A stretch of 64,000 nt of DNA from Zooshikella sp050749885 (GCF_050749885.1 NZ_JBOIUB010000001.1:806001-870000); one strand, 5' to 3'. Counted from the stretch's first letter, positions 17,223 to 29,000 are shown. The notes: generated from the letters alone by a model not told the origin. Numbers and translations are program-made.

Positions 17223-18407
17223 TCACTCATTTGAATTTATGTTGTTGTTCATTTTTGGCGCTACAGAAAGTTTAAGGATATAGGCCTCAAGTTTTTTTAA
17301 AAATTCTCGATCAATATTGCGTCTTATACCATGATCATAAGGCATATTGCTTTCAGCTACACGTAAATATAGATCACTATTTAGCAAACGCTGGTAGCCT
17401 TTAGTATGTGTATCAATAAGGTAACCTGAACCCATTGTTTGATTTATACTGCTTGTTAAAACATTGCTGTTTTCTGTTGCGTTCAGGTTATTAACGTTAA
17501 TGGGTAACTTATGGCGTAAGTTTAGTTTTTCATCACTACTACAACTATATTTATAACTGTTATGACAAGAACCACAGTTGGTGTGCATATAGCCTGTCAG
17601 CCACTTTTCAGTTGAAGAGCCTGGTAGTTGGTAGTCCATTAATTGTACAAAAAACTTTGGTCTATTTGTTTTTATGCGGTTGTTAAGCCAGAGATCTACT
17701 AAATTAATTCCCCCAGTAATCATTTGAGGATGGGCGCTGAGCTGAATGGTATCAAAGCCCAAAGCAAAGTCATAGTCATTGTGAGTACTATGACAGCTTT
17801 CACAGTCTGCTTTACTTGGGATTGTATGAAAACTATTGGGTACTTTCACGCGTTGATCTGCAGGGGTCATAAATGCATTGGTTTGTTCTTCGTTCCATTG
17901 ATAGGTTTTGTATTCCCATCGATCACTGGCTGATGCACCACTCAAAGATACTTTATAAGCAATGCGTGTTTCTAAATAACGGTCTTTATCACTAAATGAT
18001 TTCCATAATACTGTACCGATAGGGAACTGCCAATTATTAATATTTGTGGCATCAATTTGAGTGCCTGGCGGAAGGTAAATATGACGTTTTTTACGTTCAC
18101 CATCTGAAAATAGAGGATAGATAGGAATATGTAGGTCAACAGCTGGGTTTATTGCAGCTTGTTTAAGATGAGTATTAGCTTGTATTAGATACAAACCTGT
18201 GTCTGATAGACGTTTAGCTGCTTTCAAACGCTCGATTTGTACAGATACTTTTTTGGTGTCGTCAAACAAATATTTTTCTTGGTCATGATATGGTGTTTCA
18301 GCATTTGCATTTGAACTTGTTAAAAAGTAAAAGCTTAGTATTTGTAAATATAGGATGCTAAGTTTATTTTTATATTTATGGTTTTTATGCGGTAGTGTAC
18401 TGTTCAC
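17223..18407 (-). CDS. Diheme c-type cytochrome, SO2930/HNE_0200-like
   Basis: A 394-residue exported protein with an N-terminal hydrophobic segment ending SSNANA. Two haem c sites are visible, CESCH near residue 203 and CGSCH near residue 278, in the context typical of the HNE_0200/SO2930 family of conserved diheme proteins. Such proteins sit in the periplasm and are thought to move electrons, but no partner is proven. The gene lies between the LRR gene and the SfmD-like gene on the same strand, 63 bp from the former and 140 bp from the latter. It could therefore be co-transcribed with the biosynthetic arm. Confidence 0.75.
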   Translation of the reverse strand: MNSTLPHKNHKYKNKLSILYLQILSFYFLTSSNANAETPYHDQEKYLFDDTKKVSVQIERLKAAKRLSDTGLYLIQANTHLKQAAINPAVDLHIPIYPLFSDGERKKRHIYLPPGTQIDATNINNWQFPIGTVLWKSFSDKDRYLETRIAYKVSLSGASASDRWEYKTYQWNEEQTNAFMTPADQRVKVPNSFHTIPSKADCESCHSTHNDYDFALGFDTIQLSAHPQMITGGINLVDLWLNNRIKTNRPKFFVQLMDYQLPGSSTEKWLTGYMHTNCGSCHNSYKYSCSSDEKLNLRHKLPINVNNLNATENSNVLTSSINQTMGSGYLIDTHTKGYQRLLNSDLYLRVAESNMPYDHGIRRNIDREFLKKLEAYILKLSVAPKMNNNINSNE

Positions 18408-18470
18408 TTTTAAAGTTCCATTCTATGTAATATGCCCAAAATGAAGTTGTATTTATTTTAGGTATAATAG

Positions 18471-19688
18471 CTACTCAAATAGTATATCTGTTTGTGGCAG
18501 CTGGTATATTAACTGTTGAACTTGATCTGGGGGGAGTATTGTTTCCCTGAGGTCTAGCCATTTTAACTGTTGCATTGAGGTAAGCGGTAAAACATTGTGA
18601 ATGGCTGTACCTCTTAAACTTAAATGAGTTAAATATGTTTTATTGATGAGCGTATCGAGTGGAGAAACCGTAGAGAAACTGATATAAAGTGATGAAAGAT
18701 TATTTAGACTAGAAATAAAATCCAGCGACCGATCTTGAATAAAGCTGAGTTCGAGTTCTTTTAGCTCAGTCAGCTGGGCAAGAGGGCTATAGTCCTTAAC
18801 ATTTATTGTCCAATTAAGATGTAACGTTTTAAGGTGTTCAAGTCTACTAATGGTTTCAACTTCTTTGATAGGAGTTTCACCTAGGTTGAGTTTCTCGAGT
18901 GAAGTTAATGACTGAATAGCAGAGATATCTTCAAGGTGTTCACTGTAACGAGCATTTAATTCAAGAAGTGACTCAGCATTCTCTAAACCAATTAGAGAGG
19001 TTAGTTTTGATTCTTGTATATTTAGTTTTTCAAGCTTCTTTAATCCAAAAAGAGGGATCAATGAACGAACAGGTGCCCCTCTTAAGTGAAGTTGCTTTAA
19101 ACTATGAATGTTTCTAAGAGGGGATAAATCTTTTATTGACGTGCGGCTTGCAAAAAGGGACTCTAGCGTTTGGTGTTCCTGTAAACCATTCAACGATTGT
19201 AGAGGAGTATTATATAGTGTCAGTATTTTTAACTTTGTTAATTTAGCGATATCTTGTAATGATTGAATGTTGGTGTTGTCCAAATATAAAGTATCAATAT
19301 TACTGAATTGTTTGATGCTTTGGATATATCTTAATGGTGTTCCAGATAGGTAAAGTGCATGAATGCTTTTGGGGGATGTAAAAGGAACGAGCTCTGTAAT
19401 ATTAGTCCAGCTTAAATTTAAGCTACAAATGTTTCTTGTGTTCGCGATCCAATTGATCTCACGCTGGGAAATTGTTTGATAGGATAAATTGATACATAGA
19501 GGACGATTTTGCTCTTGGGATAAGGTTTGATAGTTGCCAACATGACTAACTGAATAGCAAATACTTTCACAGTTTGACGCATTGACAGATTCAATAAACA
19601 GCCAGGCAAACAAGGATAGATAAATGCTTAGTTGTTTGTTAAATAAGAATTTATTAAGCTTCCCATAGGTGCTTTTATACACAAACAT
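18471..19688 (-). CDS. Secreted leucine-rich-repeat protein
   Basis: A 405-residue protein with a signal-like hydrophobic segment at about residues 20-38 (LSIYLSLFAWLFIESVNA). A short cysteine-containing region follows, then about thirteen 22-residue leucine-rich repeats of the internalin/SDS22 type (for example LKQLHLRGAPVRSLIPL). LRR proteins bind other proteins; the ligand is unknown. The start has a good aggagg site. It is the first gene of the minus-strand run and faces the NRPS genes across an 843-bp gap, so it shares the divergent promoter region of the natural-product locus. Confidence 0.82.
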   Translation of the reverse strand: MFVYKSTYGKLNKFLFNKQLSIYLSLFAWLFIESVNASNCESICYSVSHVGNYQTLSQEQNRPLCINLSYQTISQREINWIANTRNICSLNLSWTNITELVPFTSPKSIHALYLSGTPLRYIQSIKQFSNIDTLYLDNTNIQSLQDIAKLTKLKILTLYNTPLQSLNGLQEHQTLESLFASRTSIKDLSPLRNIHSLKQLHLRGAPVRSLIPLFGLKKLEKLNIQESKLTSLIGLENAESLLELNARYSEHLEDISAIQSLTSLEKLNLGETPIKEVETISRLEHLKTLHLNWTINVKDYSPLAQLTELKELELSFIQDRSLDFISSLNNLSSLYISFSTVSPLDTLINKTYLTHLSLRGTAIHNVLPLTSMQQLKWLDLRETILPPDQVQQLIYQLPQTDILFE

Positions 19689-20531
19689 TTCCTCCTATAT
19701 CCCTATACTTGTTAAAGGCGTCTATTTTGATAATTCTTAATGCCGTAATATAAGTAGCTTATCTTTTTATGATGAATAAACTTAATTTTACTGTGTGTCT
19801 GCAAAAAAAACTTCGCGCTAGTATTTAAAGCCAAAAGAAAAAGTGTTCAGTTGTATAACAATAACATAGTCTCATAGCTTCGTATATTTTGTATGTTAAC
19901 TCCATACGTGTAAAACTTAAGCTTATGATGATAATGTATAGACATAAGTTGCGATGAAAATAGATTTCACGCTCAGTTAAAGATGTCCTTAGCTTTAGTT
20001 TGGTAATAATTTATTAGCACAATCCCTATATTTAATAAGTGATTGTATAACCTTTAGTACATTTAAAGTCAATACGACTAAAGTCTAATTCTTAGCTGAA
20101 TATAATTTCTATAGACTGTCAGTGTCGAATATTGGATGAAATGCATAATAAATAAGAACTTGTCAGTCGTATTTTGACTTTTAAAGAATGTTGCAATTTT
20201 AGCTAAGGTTAATAAATTAAGTTTAGTATTAGATGTTAGTTTGGTATACGTGTTTTTTACTTATTTGAATAAGTGGATTTTAATTTTCCTGAAAAATAAT
20301 TATAACTGAAGGGATTGACTTTGTGCTGGTGAAGAGATTATTTTAGTTTTAATAAAATATATTAATGCCTGCCATATTGATTTGTATAAAAAATACTAAG
20401 ACAGTAAATAGTTAGGGTGTTGCTGTATACTTGTTATCTAGAACATAAAACCTGCTCGTTGTCGTTCAGTGTTATATAGAAAATAAAAAATATAAAATGA
20501 ATGAAGTGGATATCAAAAACTGGATGTTAAA
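19689..20531. promoter_or_regulatory. Large divergent intergenic region of the alkaloid locus
   Basis: 843 very AT-rich bases between the LRR gene and the first NRPS gene, with no credible reading frame. It should hold the promoters for both arms. No single promoter can be picked with confidence among many AT-rich boxes. The only clear structure is the inverted-repeat element at 20062-20186. Confidence 0.5.
20062..20186. repeat. Inverted-repeat (MITE-like) element in the divergent region
   Basis: The left arm at 20062 reads tttaaagtcaatacgact; the right arm ends at about 20186 and its complement reads tttaaaagtcaaaatacgact. Similarity continues inward to a shared ttctta, about 35 imperfect bases per arm around a centre of roughly 55 bases. 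No clear target duplication was found. A spread-out regulator site is the alternative. Confidence 0.45.
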
Positions 20532-23500
20532 ATGAATTCACTGGTAGAAGTGCTTCGGAATCGAGCACATAATAACTCAGCTGATGAAGCATATACGTTT
20601 ATTGCTGATCAAGGTACATCAGATAAGTACATGAGCTATCAGATGTTGGATCAGTCAGCACTTTCTATTGCAGATGTTTTGCTCTCTGCAGGGTTAAAAG
20701 GTAAACGCATGCTATTGCTTTATCCTCCCAGCAGTGAATATATTGAAGCATTTATAGGATGTTTATATGCGAATGTGATAGCTGTCCCTGTTTATTCTAC
20801 AGATGAAAGCAGACTCGATAAGCAATTAGAGCGTTTAAGTACAATTATTGAAGATTCTGATGTTTCTGGTGTACTAACAACATCAACATTAGGCGAACAA
20901 ACTCGATTGCTTGTAGACAGTATTGTTTCAGCTAATAAGCTTAAGTGGGTAAATACTGATTTAATTGAAAGAGTAGCCAATAAGAGCTTTCATTTGCCTG
21001 TTATATGTGGCAATGATATTGCCTTTCTACAATATACATCAGGCTCTACACAGTCACCTAAGGGGGTAGTGCTTACACATAACAATTTACTGCACAATCT
21101 ATCCTGTATTTTCAACCATTTTGAAGTAGAAGCAAATACGCGTGTGGTAAGCTGGCTCCCCCCATACCATGATATGGGATTAATTGGTGCAATTTTAACG
21201 CCGCTCTTCGGTGGGGTGCCTGTGACACTAATGTCGCCTCGTTATTTTTTACAAGCCCCACTTCGTTGGTTATCTATTATTTCACACTATACCAATGTTA
21301 TTAGTGGTGGACCAAACTTTGCCTACGAGCTGTGCCTCAGGGCTCTTAAGCGCCGAAAACCTGACAACCCTTTGGACTTACGTGAATGGAAAATTGCTTT
21401 TTGTGGAGCTGAACCGATACGACCTGAAACGATATCTAGATTTTGTGATGCTTTTGTGCCATTTGGTTTTGACTCTCATGCCTTTTCTTCTTGTTATGGC
21501 TTGGCCGAAAATACTTTAATTGTTAGTGGTTCTGTGCGTGGTCGAGGCACAAGGATCTTATCTGTTGATAATCCGTCTTATCAGTCAAAAATTATCCAGC
21601 CTGTAGATCAAGGTGTTTTATCAAAATCGCTGGTCAGTTGTGGGCGTGTTGTTGCTGGGGTGCAGGTGGCGATAGTCGATCCTAATCAACATAAACGCTT
21701 ATCAGAGCATATGATTGGTGAGATCTGGATTAAAGGGCAAAGTGTTGCAAAGGGCTATTGGCAGAATGATAAGAGCACAGAACTATTTAATGCACAACTG
21801 AACCATAAATTAGACTCAAAACCTGATTCTAAACAAACTGATATAGGTTGGTTACGTACGGGCGATTTAGGTTTTTTTGATCACAATGAGTTATTTGTTA
21901 CTGGCCGCTTAAAAGACTTGTTGGTGATTCGTGGTAAGAATTTTTATCCGCAGGATATTGAGTATGTTGTTGAAAATAGTCATCCGGCATTACGTCCAGC
22001 ATCAACAGCTGTATTTACAGTCGATAGTGATTTAGGTGAGCAGTTGGTTGTGGTGCAGGAATTGGCCAGAAAATTCCAAGGTCAACATTATGCACAACAA
22101 CGTACAGATGTTGTGATGTCAATTCGCACTGCAGTTGCTGAAAAATTCGACTTGAGCATTCATCGACTGGTGCTCATTCAAGCAGGCACGATTCCAAAAA
22201 CTTCTAGTGGGAAAATACGTAGAAGTGCGTCTAAACAGCGCTTTTTGGAAAATAAGTTGGTGACAGTGGTGAGTGAGTGCCAACCAGAAAAAATAATGAA
22301 TATTGAGAGAGGCAATGCTGAAAGAGCTATTAATAATGCACTTTCAATAGAGTTGGGGGAAAACTACTCAATTTTATTAGACAATGTTGCTAAACACTGT
22401 GGTATCAATATATCTTCAATTAAGCCGACAATGACATTATTCAATTTAGGGTTTGACTCGGTGTCGTTACTTTGGCTACAGCATGATTTGGAGCAAGATT
22501 TTCAATGTGAAGTTCCGTTGCCATTGCTACTTAAAAAACAATCACTTAAGGCGTTACGTTTAGAAATAGATAGCTTATTGTCTAATAAATTAATTGAAAA
22601 AAATGATGCCAATAAGGTTGATCAAGCTATTGTTCCCAATCCTCATTTGTCGAATTTTTCGCTTTTTCAACCAACAGAAATGCAACGTTCATTTTGGTTT
22701 TTACATCAATTGGAACCAGAATCAACAGCTTATATTGTTGCTCGTGCAGTAAAAATAAAAGGTGTCGTCAGTAAACAGGCATTACAACAAACTTTAAATG
22801 ACTTATTAAGTGCACATACTGCACTTCGCAGCCGCTATGTTGTGGAGAATAATGAGCCTTTCTTTTCACACTTATGGCCAGCGCAAGTTGATGTAATTAA
22901 TGTTGATATTACGGACTTGCCTGAAAAAAAAGTTCAGGCAATGGTTGCTCAGAAAGCATATGAGCCTTTTGACTTAGAAAATGATTATTTAATAAGACCA
23001 GTACTGTTTTCTCGGTCAACGCAAGACACTATATTTTTATTGTCTTGTCACCATAGTATCATTGACTTTTGGTCGATGGCTTTATTTCTTCGTGACTTTT
23101 GTCAACAATATAATCATTACAATTCTACTAATACTCAGCATGATGTGGCTAAATGTACGCTTTCTCTAAAAGGAAGTGATTTTTCAATATTTAGTCAGCA
23201 TTATAATCAGTATTTTTTTCGAGAGCAGGACTGGCCATATTGGCAAGCACAGCTGAAGGGAGAGTTGCCAAAACTTCGGTTGCCTGATTTTCAAGAGTCT
23301 ACTTTGCCATCAAATAATGCACCTTTTCCGGCTAGAACAAGTGCAATGCGTTACAAATTTGAAGTGAACGCAGTACTTCATCAACGTTTAAACGATTATG
23401 CTGATCAGCAGGGTATAACCCCTTATGTTGTATTGTTAACGGTATACAGTGTGTTACTACACCGTTATTCAGGCGATCACGAATTTATAATCGGCTCACC

Positions 23501-26030
23501 TGTTGTAAATCGCACTTTTCCAGGGGCCGCCGAAATAGTGGGCTGTTGTGTAAACACACTGCCATTGAGAATAAAAATAGATACTTCTTTTTCGACCACT
23601 GAATTAATGCGGAGTGTACAGTCAGTGGTGACAGGGGGACTCAAACACCAAGCTTTTCCTTTACCTAAAATGATAGAACGGCTTGCGATACAGCGTGATG
23701 GTGCTCATACCCCTTTATTTCAAACGCTATTTAATTATTTAAATAATTCCTCTTTACCTTCATTGTCAGCGTTGGCGATGGAGGAGTTTACAGCTGATAG
23801 TACACTACTGCTTGGATCAGCAGAACTGACGGCTTATCCTTTACCACTTGCTGATCCTCAGTTTTTACTCAGCCTGACTGTGGCAGCAAAACCGTTTTCT
23901 CAAACATTAGCACAAGCTGCTAATGGGTTATGGTGTGCCTTTGACTATGATCAGAGTCAACTTTCAACCTCAACAGTGCAACGCTATGCGGAACAATTTG
24001 TTGACTTACTCAGGGTTTGGCTTGATCACACGGGTGGTTTGGAAGATTTACCCTGGATGTCAACAGCAGCTTATTCTAAGTATGAATACCAGCGCTTGAC
24101 GGAATGGAATAATACTAAAACTGTTGATGTTTTGGCTGAACATGATCTGCCAGCTTTATTTCAACGGCAGGTTCAGAAAACGCCTGATCGTATCGCATTA
24201 ACGGTGGGACAAACACAGTTTACGTACTTGCAGTTAAGCCATCATGCTAACCAGGTTGCTGAACATTTACTGGCACTCGGTTTATCAGCGGAGAGTAAAG
24301 TTGGATTATTTACGGCTCGAGATCAGCACTTAATTTTTGCTTTATTAGGGGTGCTACAAGCAGGGTTGGTTTATGTGCCCGTTGATCCAAGCTACCCTGA
24401 ATCACGTATATCGTACATTTTAGAGGCTGGTGAGGTTGATGTCGTACTCGCATCTGCGAAGCTATTACCCCAATTACCGAATGTGACATGCCCCGTGTTT
24501 GAAATCGAGGCGTTAACCTCTTCAAGCTTAGTGCCCGAATGTCCCACTACTCAAATTAAACCTGACCAGTTGTGTTATGTGTTGTTTACCTCCGGTTCAA
24601 CGGGCCAGCCAAAGGGTGTCAGCATCAATCACCACAATGCAGCAAACTTGGTACATTGGGCAGGGCAAGAGTTTACAGAGGAGGCACTGTCTGGTGTTCT
24701 AGCGTCAACCTCAGTGTGTTTTGATCTATCCATTTTTGAAATATTTGTACCGTTATGTCATGGGGGAGGGGTCATTTTGGTTGAAAATGCCTTACAACTT
24801 CCTTCATTACCACCAACCTTAAACGTTACTTTGATAAATACCGTACCCTCAGCCATTGCCAGCCTGTTGAGCCAACAAGCTATTCCACCGTCAGTAAAAG
24901 TCATTAATTTAGCTGGAGAACCACTACGAGCCTCTCTGGTGCGTCGGCTTTACCAGGAAACAGACGTCGCTCAGGTGATTAACCTTTATGGTCCTTCAGA
25001 AACTACCACCTATTCAGCCATGGCCAAACTCTCAGCGCAGGTCTGTGAGCCTGTAGCGATCGGCTTGCCAATTGCCAATACCACCCTTTATGTATTGGAT
25101 GAGTTATTAAACGAAGTGTCAGTAGGTATGGTGGGTGAGTTATATATTGGCGGCTTAGGCGTGGCTCGAGGCTATTATGCACAACCAGGAGTGACGGCAG
25201 AACGCTTCATTCCTGACCCATTTCAGTCTGAGTCTAAAGGTAGTCGTTTATACCGGACAGGTGATTTGGTTCGTCGAGGTGATGATGGTTTGTTACGCTA
25301 CATTGGACGTACTGACCATCAGGTGAAACTCCGGGGCTATCGCATAGAGCTAGGTGAAATTGAGTCGTTACTTTGTCAGCACCCTAGCGTTAGCAATGCT
25401 GTAGTACTAGTGAGTGAGGGTAATGATGACCAACGTTACCTAGTGGCTTTTGTGGTTAATGCAGCTTATCCAAATCAGCCTTTGGAGCAGGAAGATCAGC
25501 AGCTGAGAGCGTTTCGTGCTTACCTTGGGCGTTATTTACCTGAATACATGATACCCACTCAGTTTTTAGTCGTAGATGAATTGCCACTCACGCCTAACGG
25601 TAAAGTAGATCGCCAGCAGTTGGTACAACAAATACCACTTCTTACTGATCACATGGTATCTCATAGAGACAAATCTGATTATCTGCCACCCACAACCCCG
25701 TTAGAGCAGAAGCTTCATGCTATTTGGCAAGCGCTTTTAAGTGGCCAGTCAGGAATATCTTCTGGTTTTTCCCAAGCAGCTTCTCAAGAGCACTCTTTAA
25801 AAATAGGTGTGCATGATGACTTCTTTCTTTTGGGGGGAAACTCATTGTTGGCTGTCAAGCTAGCCAGTCGAGTGCATGAGCAGTTGGGCATAAAGTTGAG
25901 TGTACAGGAACTGTTTTCGGCCCCCACTATTGCTCAACAGGCTAGGCTGCTTACCCGTACTAAACAGCAAGGGCAGCAAATAACAACATCGATAAAGGCC
26001 CAGCCGCGAGTCACTTACTCAAAACAGTGA
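20532..26030 (+). CDS. NRPS 1: FAAL-ACP-C-A(Ala)-PCP
   Basis: A 1832-residue synthetase. Domains in order: fatty-acyl-AMP ligase, residues 1-590 (YTSGSTQSPKGVVLTHNN); acyl carrier protein with Ser near 642 (LGFDSVS); condensation, 710-1150 (HHSIIDFWS near 839); adenylation, 1190-1700 (FTSGSTGQPKGVS); and peptidyl carrier with Ser near 1770 (LLGGNSLL). Aligning the A domain to GrsA gives code D-L-F-N-N-A-L-T-Y, a known alanine code. It should load a fatty acid and join it to alanine, as SfmA and SacA do in saframycin and safracin assembly. The next NRPS gene follows after 43 bp. Codes were read by eye. Confidence 0.93.
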   Translation: MNSLVEVLRNRAHNNSADEAYTFIADQGTSDKYMSYQMLDQSALSIADVLLSAGLKGKRMLLLYPPSSEYIEAFIGCLYANVIAVPVYSTDESRLDKQLERLSTIIEDSDVSGVLTTSTLGEQTRLLVDSIVSANKLKWVNTDLIERVANKSFHLPVICGNDIAFLQYTSGSTQSPKGVVLTHNNLLHNLSCIFNHFEVEANTRVVSWLPPYHDMGLIGAILTPLFGGVPVTLMSPRYFLQAPLRWLSIISHYTNVISGGPNFAYELCLRALKRRKPDNPLDLREWKIAFCGAEPIRPETISRFCDAFVPFGFDSHAFSSCYGLAENTLIVSGSVRGRGTRILSVDNPSYQSKIIQPVDQGVLSKSLVSCGRVVAGVQVAIVDPNQHKRLSEHMIGEIWIKGQSVAKGYWQNDKSTELFNAQLNHKLDSKPDSKQTDIGWLRTGDLGFFDHNELFVTGRLKDLLVIRGKNFYPQDIEYVVENSHPALRPASTAVFTVDSDLGEQLVVVQELARKFQGQHYAQQRTDVVMSIRTAVAEKFDLSIHRLVLIQAGTIPKTSSGKIRRSASKQRFLENKLVTVVSECQPEKIMNIERGNAERAINNALSIELGENYSILLDNVAKHCGINISSIKPTMTLFNLGFDSVSLLWLQHDLEQDFQCEVPLPLLLKKQSLKALRLEIDSLLSNKLIEKNDANKVDQAIVPNPHLSNFSLFQPTEMQRSFWFLHQLEPESTAYIVARAVKIKGVVSKQALQQTLNDLLSAHTALRSRYVVENNEPFFSHLWPAQVDVINVDITDLPEKKVQAMVAQKAYEPFDLENDYLIRPVLFSRSTQDTIFLLSCHHSIIDFWSMALFLRDFCQQYNHYNSTNTQHDVAKCTLSLKGSDFSIFSQHYNQYFFREQDWPYWQAQLKGELPKLRLPDFQESTLPSNNAPFPARTSAMRYKFEVNAVLHQRLNDYADQQGITPYVVLLTVYSVLLHRYSGDHEFIIGSPVVNRTFPGAAEIVGCCVNTLPLRIKIDTSFSTTELMRSVQSVVTGGLKHQAFPLPKMIERLAIQRDGAHTPLFQTLFNYLNNSSLPSLSALAMEEFTADSTLLLGSAELTAYPLPLADPQFLLSLTVAAKPFSQTLAQAANGLWCAFDYDQSQLSTSTVQRYAEQFVDLLRVWLDHTGGLEDLPWMSTAAYSKYEYQRLTEWNNTKTVDVLAEHDLPALFQRQVQKTPDRIALTVGQTQFTYLQLSHHANQVAEHLLALGLSAESKVGLFTARDQHLIFALLGVLQAGLVYVPVDPSYPESRISYILEAGEVDVVLASAKLLPQLPNVTCPVFEIEALTSSSLVPECPTTQIKPDQLCYVLFTSGSTGQPKGVSINHHNAANLVHWAGQEFTEEALSGVLASTSVCFDLSIFEIFVPLCHGGGVILVENALQLPSLPPTLNVTLINTVPSAIASLLSQQAIPPSVKVINLAGEPLRASLVRRLYQETDVAQVINLYGPSETTTYSAMAKLSAQVCEPVAIGLPIANTTLYVLDELLNEVSVGMVGELYIGGLGVARGYYAQPGVTAERFIPDPFQSESKGSRLYRTGDLVRRGDDGLLRYIGRTDHQVKLRGYRIELGEIESLLCQHPSVSNAVVLVSEGNDDQRYLVAFVVNAAYPNQPLEQEDQQLRAFRAYLGRYLPEYMIPTQFLVVDELPLTPNGKVDRQQLVQQIPLLTDHMVSHRDKSDYLPPTTPLEQKLHAIWQALLSGQSGISSGFSQAASQEHSLKIGVHDDFFLLGGNSLLAVKLASRVHEQLGIKLSVQELFSAPTIAQQARLLTRTKQQGQQITTSIKAQPRVTYSKQ

Positions 26031-26073
26031 AGCTGGGAATACGTATCAGTTGGTAAGGGAGTAACAAGGAATT

Positions 26074-29000
26074 ATGGTAGACCAGCAAAGGACAACGCAT
26101 CCTCCACAACAGGTAGCGTTAACGGAATTAGCAGAATGCTATGTTTTTCCTGCGTCGAGTGGTCAACAGCGGCTGTGGTTTTTAGGCACTCTGGATCCAG
26201 AGTGGTTAAATGCCTATCTCATGTTAGTAAAGCTGAGTATAGAAGGACCACTGAATCAGGTCATTTTACAGCGTGCATTGAATGAAATAGTGAAACGGCA
26301 TGAAAGCCTGCGTACGCACCTGACAATCCTTGATGACCAGCTTGTGCAAGTCATTGATCCTAATGGTACGGTTACAATATCTGTTTTGGATTGGCGCTTA
26401 TTCGATGACAGTGAACAGCAACAACGTCAGGCTTACTTGGTTAGTGAGCTAAATCAAAATGCCTCACTAGAACAAAATCAGCAGTTGGTTCGCTTGGTGC
26501 TAGTTCGTCAAGGAGAGGAACAGGCAACGTTATATATCAGTGTTCATCATGCACTTGCGGATGGACAGTCTATGGAGCAGTTGGTGTCAGAGCTACTGGC
26601 TGCTTACCAGGCGATACTGCTTGACCAACCCTTGCCGTTACCTGCATTACCTTTGCAATTTGCTGACTATGTGAGTTGGCAGCAGACATGGTTGCAAACA
26701 CCTGAGGCCAAAGCGCAAGAGGATTACTGGATACGCTTACTGGACGGTGCCTCTCCTTACCTTGACCTACCAACAGATCAGCCTCGACCATTAATACGTT
26801 CTTGTGCAGGACGAACCTCCACCTTTACGATTTCTGAATCATTGCAAGCCCAGATTACTGCCTTTAATGCAAAGCATGGTTTTTCTAATTACATGACCCT
26901 GCTAGCAGCCTATATTATTTTGCTTCATCGCTTTTCGGGCCAGGATGACTTTTTAGTCGGTGTGCCAGTGGCCAATCGCGTCCAAGATGAGTTAAACCAT
27001 GTTATTGGTTTTTTTGCTAATACCTTAGTGGTTCGTGCCTTACTGCAAGATGATTTATCAGTACTGGAGTTGCTCAATGCAATAAGGCAACAAACACTGA
27101 TGGCAATGGATCATCAGCAGCTACCCTTTGATGCTTTGGTCAATGCGCTGCAGCCTGAGCGTAGTCTGAGTTATAACCCTGTTTTTCAGACAATGTTTGG
27201 ATTATTTGCAGGAGCACCTGCGGAGTTTAGCTGCCATGACTTACAGATTAAACAGCAACCTGTTGCTTATCAGACATCAAAGTTTGACCTGTCACTATTT
27301 ATGTTTGAGCAAGGGGAGCACTGGTCAGGCCTGATTGAATACAGTACTCAGCTATTTAGTGAAGACACGATTAGGCAATTTATTAATGTTTATAGTGCTG
27401 CTTTATACAGTCTTACAACAACGCCTTTATGTGCTGTAGCTGAGTTGCCTCTGGTATCAAACACTAAGGAGGAGCTGTCGTTTCTGGAAAGTGGCTCTCA
27501 ACAAGAGCAATCAAATGACGCTATCAGTTGTTTTTGGCCTGTGATAGCACAACAGAAAACTCTCCATCCCGATAAGGTGGCTCTGGTCTCAGGAAGTATA
27601 TCGCTCACTTATAAGCAGCTAGTTAATCAGGTTGAGCAATGGGCTGCTTGGTTTGATGCTCAGGGAGTGAGGGCTGGTCAGCGAGTTGCCATTTGCTTGC
27701 CTAGAACACCTGCAATGGTTATTGCATTATTGGCTGTTTACAAGCTGGGTGCCGCTTATGTACCTATTGATCCAGACTATCCTTCAGCACGAGTAAAGTT
27801 GACACTGGTTGATGCTGCACCACATTGGTTACTGGTTACATCCCAAGATTATGAGTCGCTGCAGGAGATTAATCTCAAGGTCAATAATATAGCCTTAGTG
27901 GATGCATACGATGATACTGGAGGTTCGCTTCCTACTCGGCTGGACACTGCACCAAATATCTCACCCCAAACAGTAGATATTGATGAATTATCGACTTATT
28001 CAGATTCCACATCACTGGCTTATTTGCTGTATACCTCAGGCTCTACGGGTAAACCAAAAGGCGTCATGGTTACCCGTGAGGGGATGAACAACTTTCTATC
28101 CTCATTTTATCGGCGCTCACTCGTCAAATCTGAAGACCGACTGGCAGCAGTAACGACGATCGCCTTTGATATTGCGGTTCTAGAACTATTGTTGCCTTTA
28201 ATGAGTGGAGCACAGGTTGTGCTAGTGGCAAGAGAGCAGGCCGGGGATGGCCAAGCACTCATTGATATTATTCAACAACATCATATTTCAGTGATGCAGG
28301 CCACACCTGCAACGTGGCAGCTGTTAGCGGATGCAGGTTGGCTACCCCCTTCATCATTTACTGCACTTTGTGGGGGGGAAGCCTTAACCGATAAGTTAGC
28401 AAGTCAACTACTTAGTAACGGGGCTGAGGTGTGGAATCTATATGGGCCGACGGAAACAACCATTTGGTCGCTGTGCAAACAACTTCAACCCCAGCAAAAA
28501 GTGACCCTGGGTAAACCACTGGATAACACTACTTATCATGTACTGGATAATAGCCTATCCCTGGTTGCGCCAGGAATGTGTGGTGAACTATTTATAGGCG
28601 GACGGGGGCTTGCTCAAGGGTATTGGCAGCAGCCAGGCCTGACAGCACGCGCTTTTATTCCTAACCCATTTAACAGTGAATCAGGTGCCGTTACAGCGCA
28701 ACGGTTATACCGTACAGGTGATCGAGTGCGGCGTCTGGCTAATGGTGAGCTTGAGTTTCTTGGACGAGTTGATGAGCAAATTAAACTAAGAGGGTTCCGC
28801 ATCGAGTTAGGAGAGATCAGGGCTATCTTGTTGGCTCAGCCCTGGGTGGCAGAAGCGGTTGTTATGAGTAGTGGAGACAGTAATCATACAAAACGAATTG
28901 TTGCCTATATTGTGTGGTCAGCAACTGCGCAATCACTTAATCAAGACAATGAACTACTGCTACAGCCGTTATTTGTTGAACTACAGAAGAGGCTACCTGA

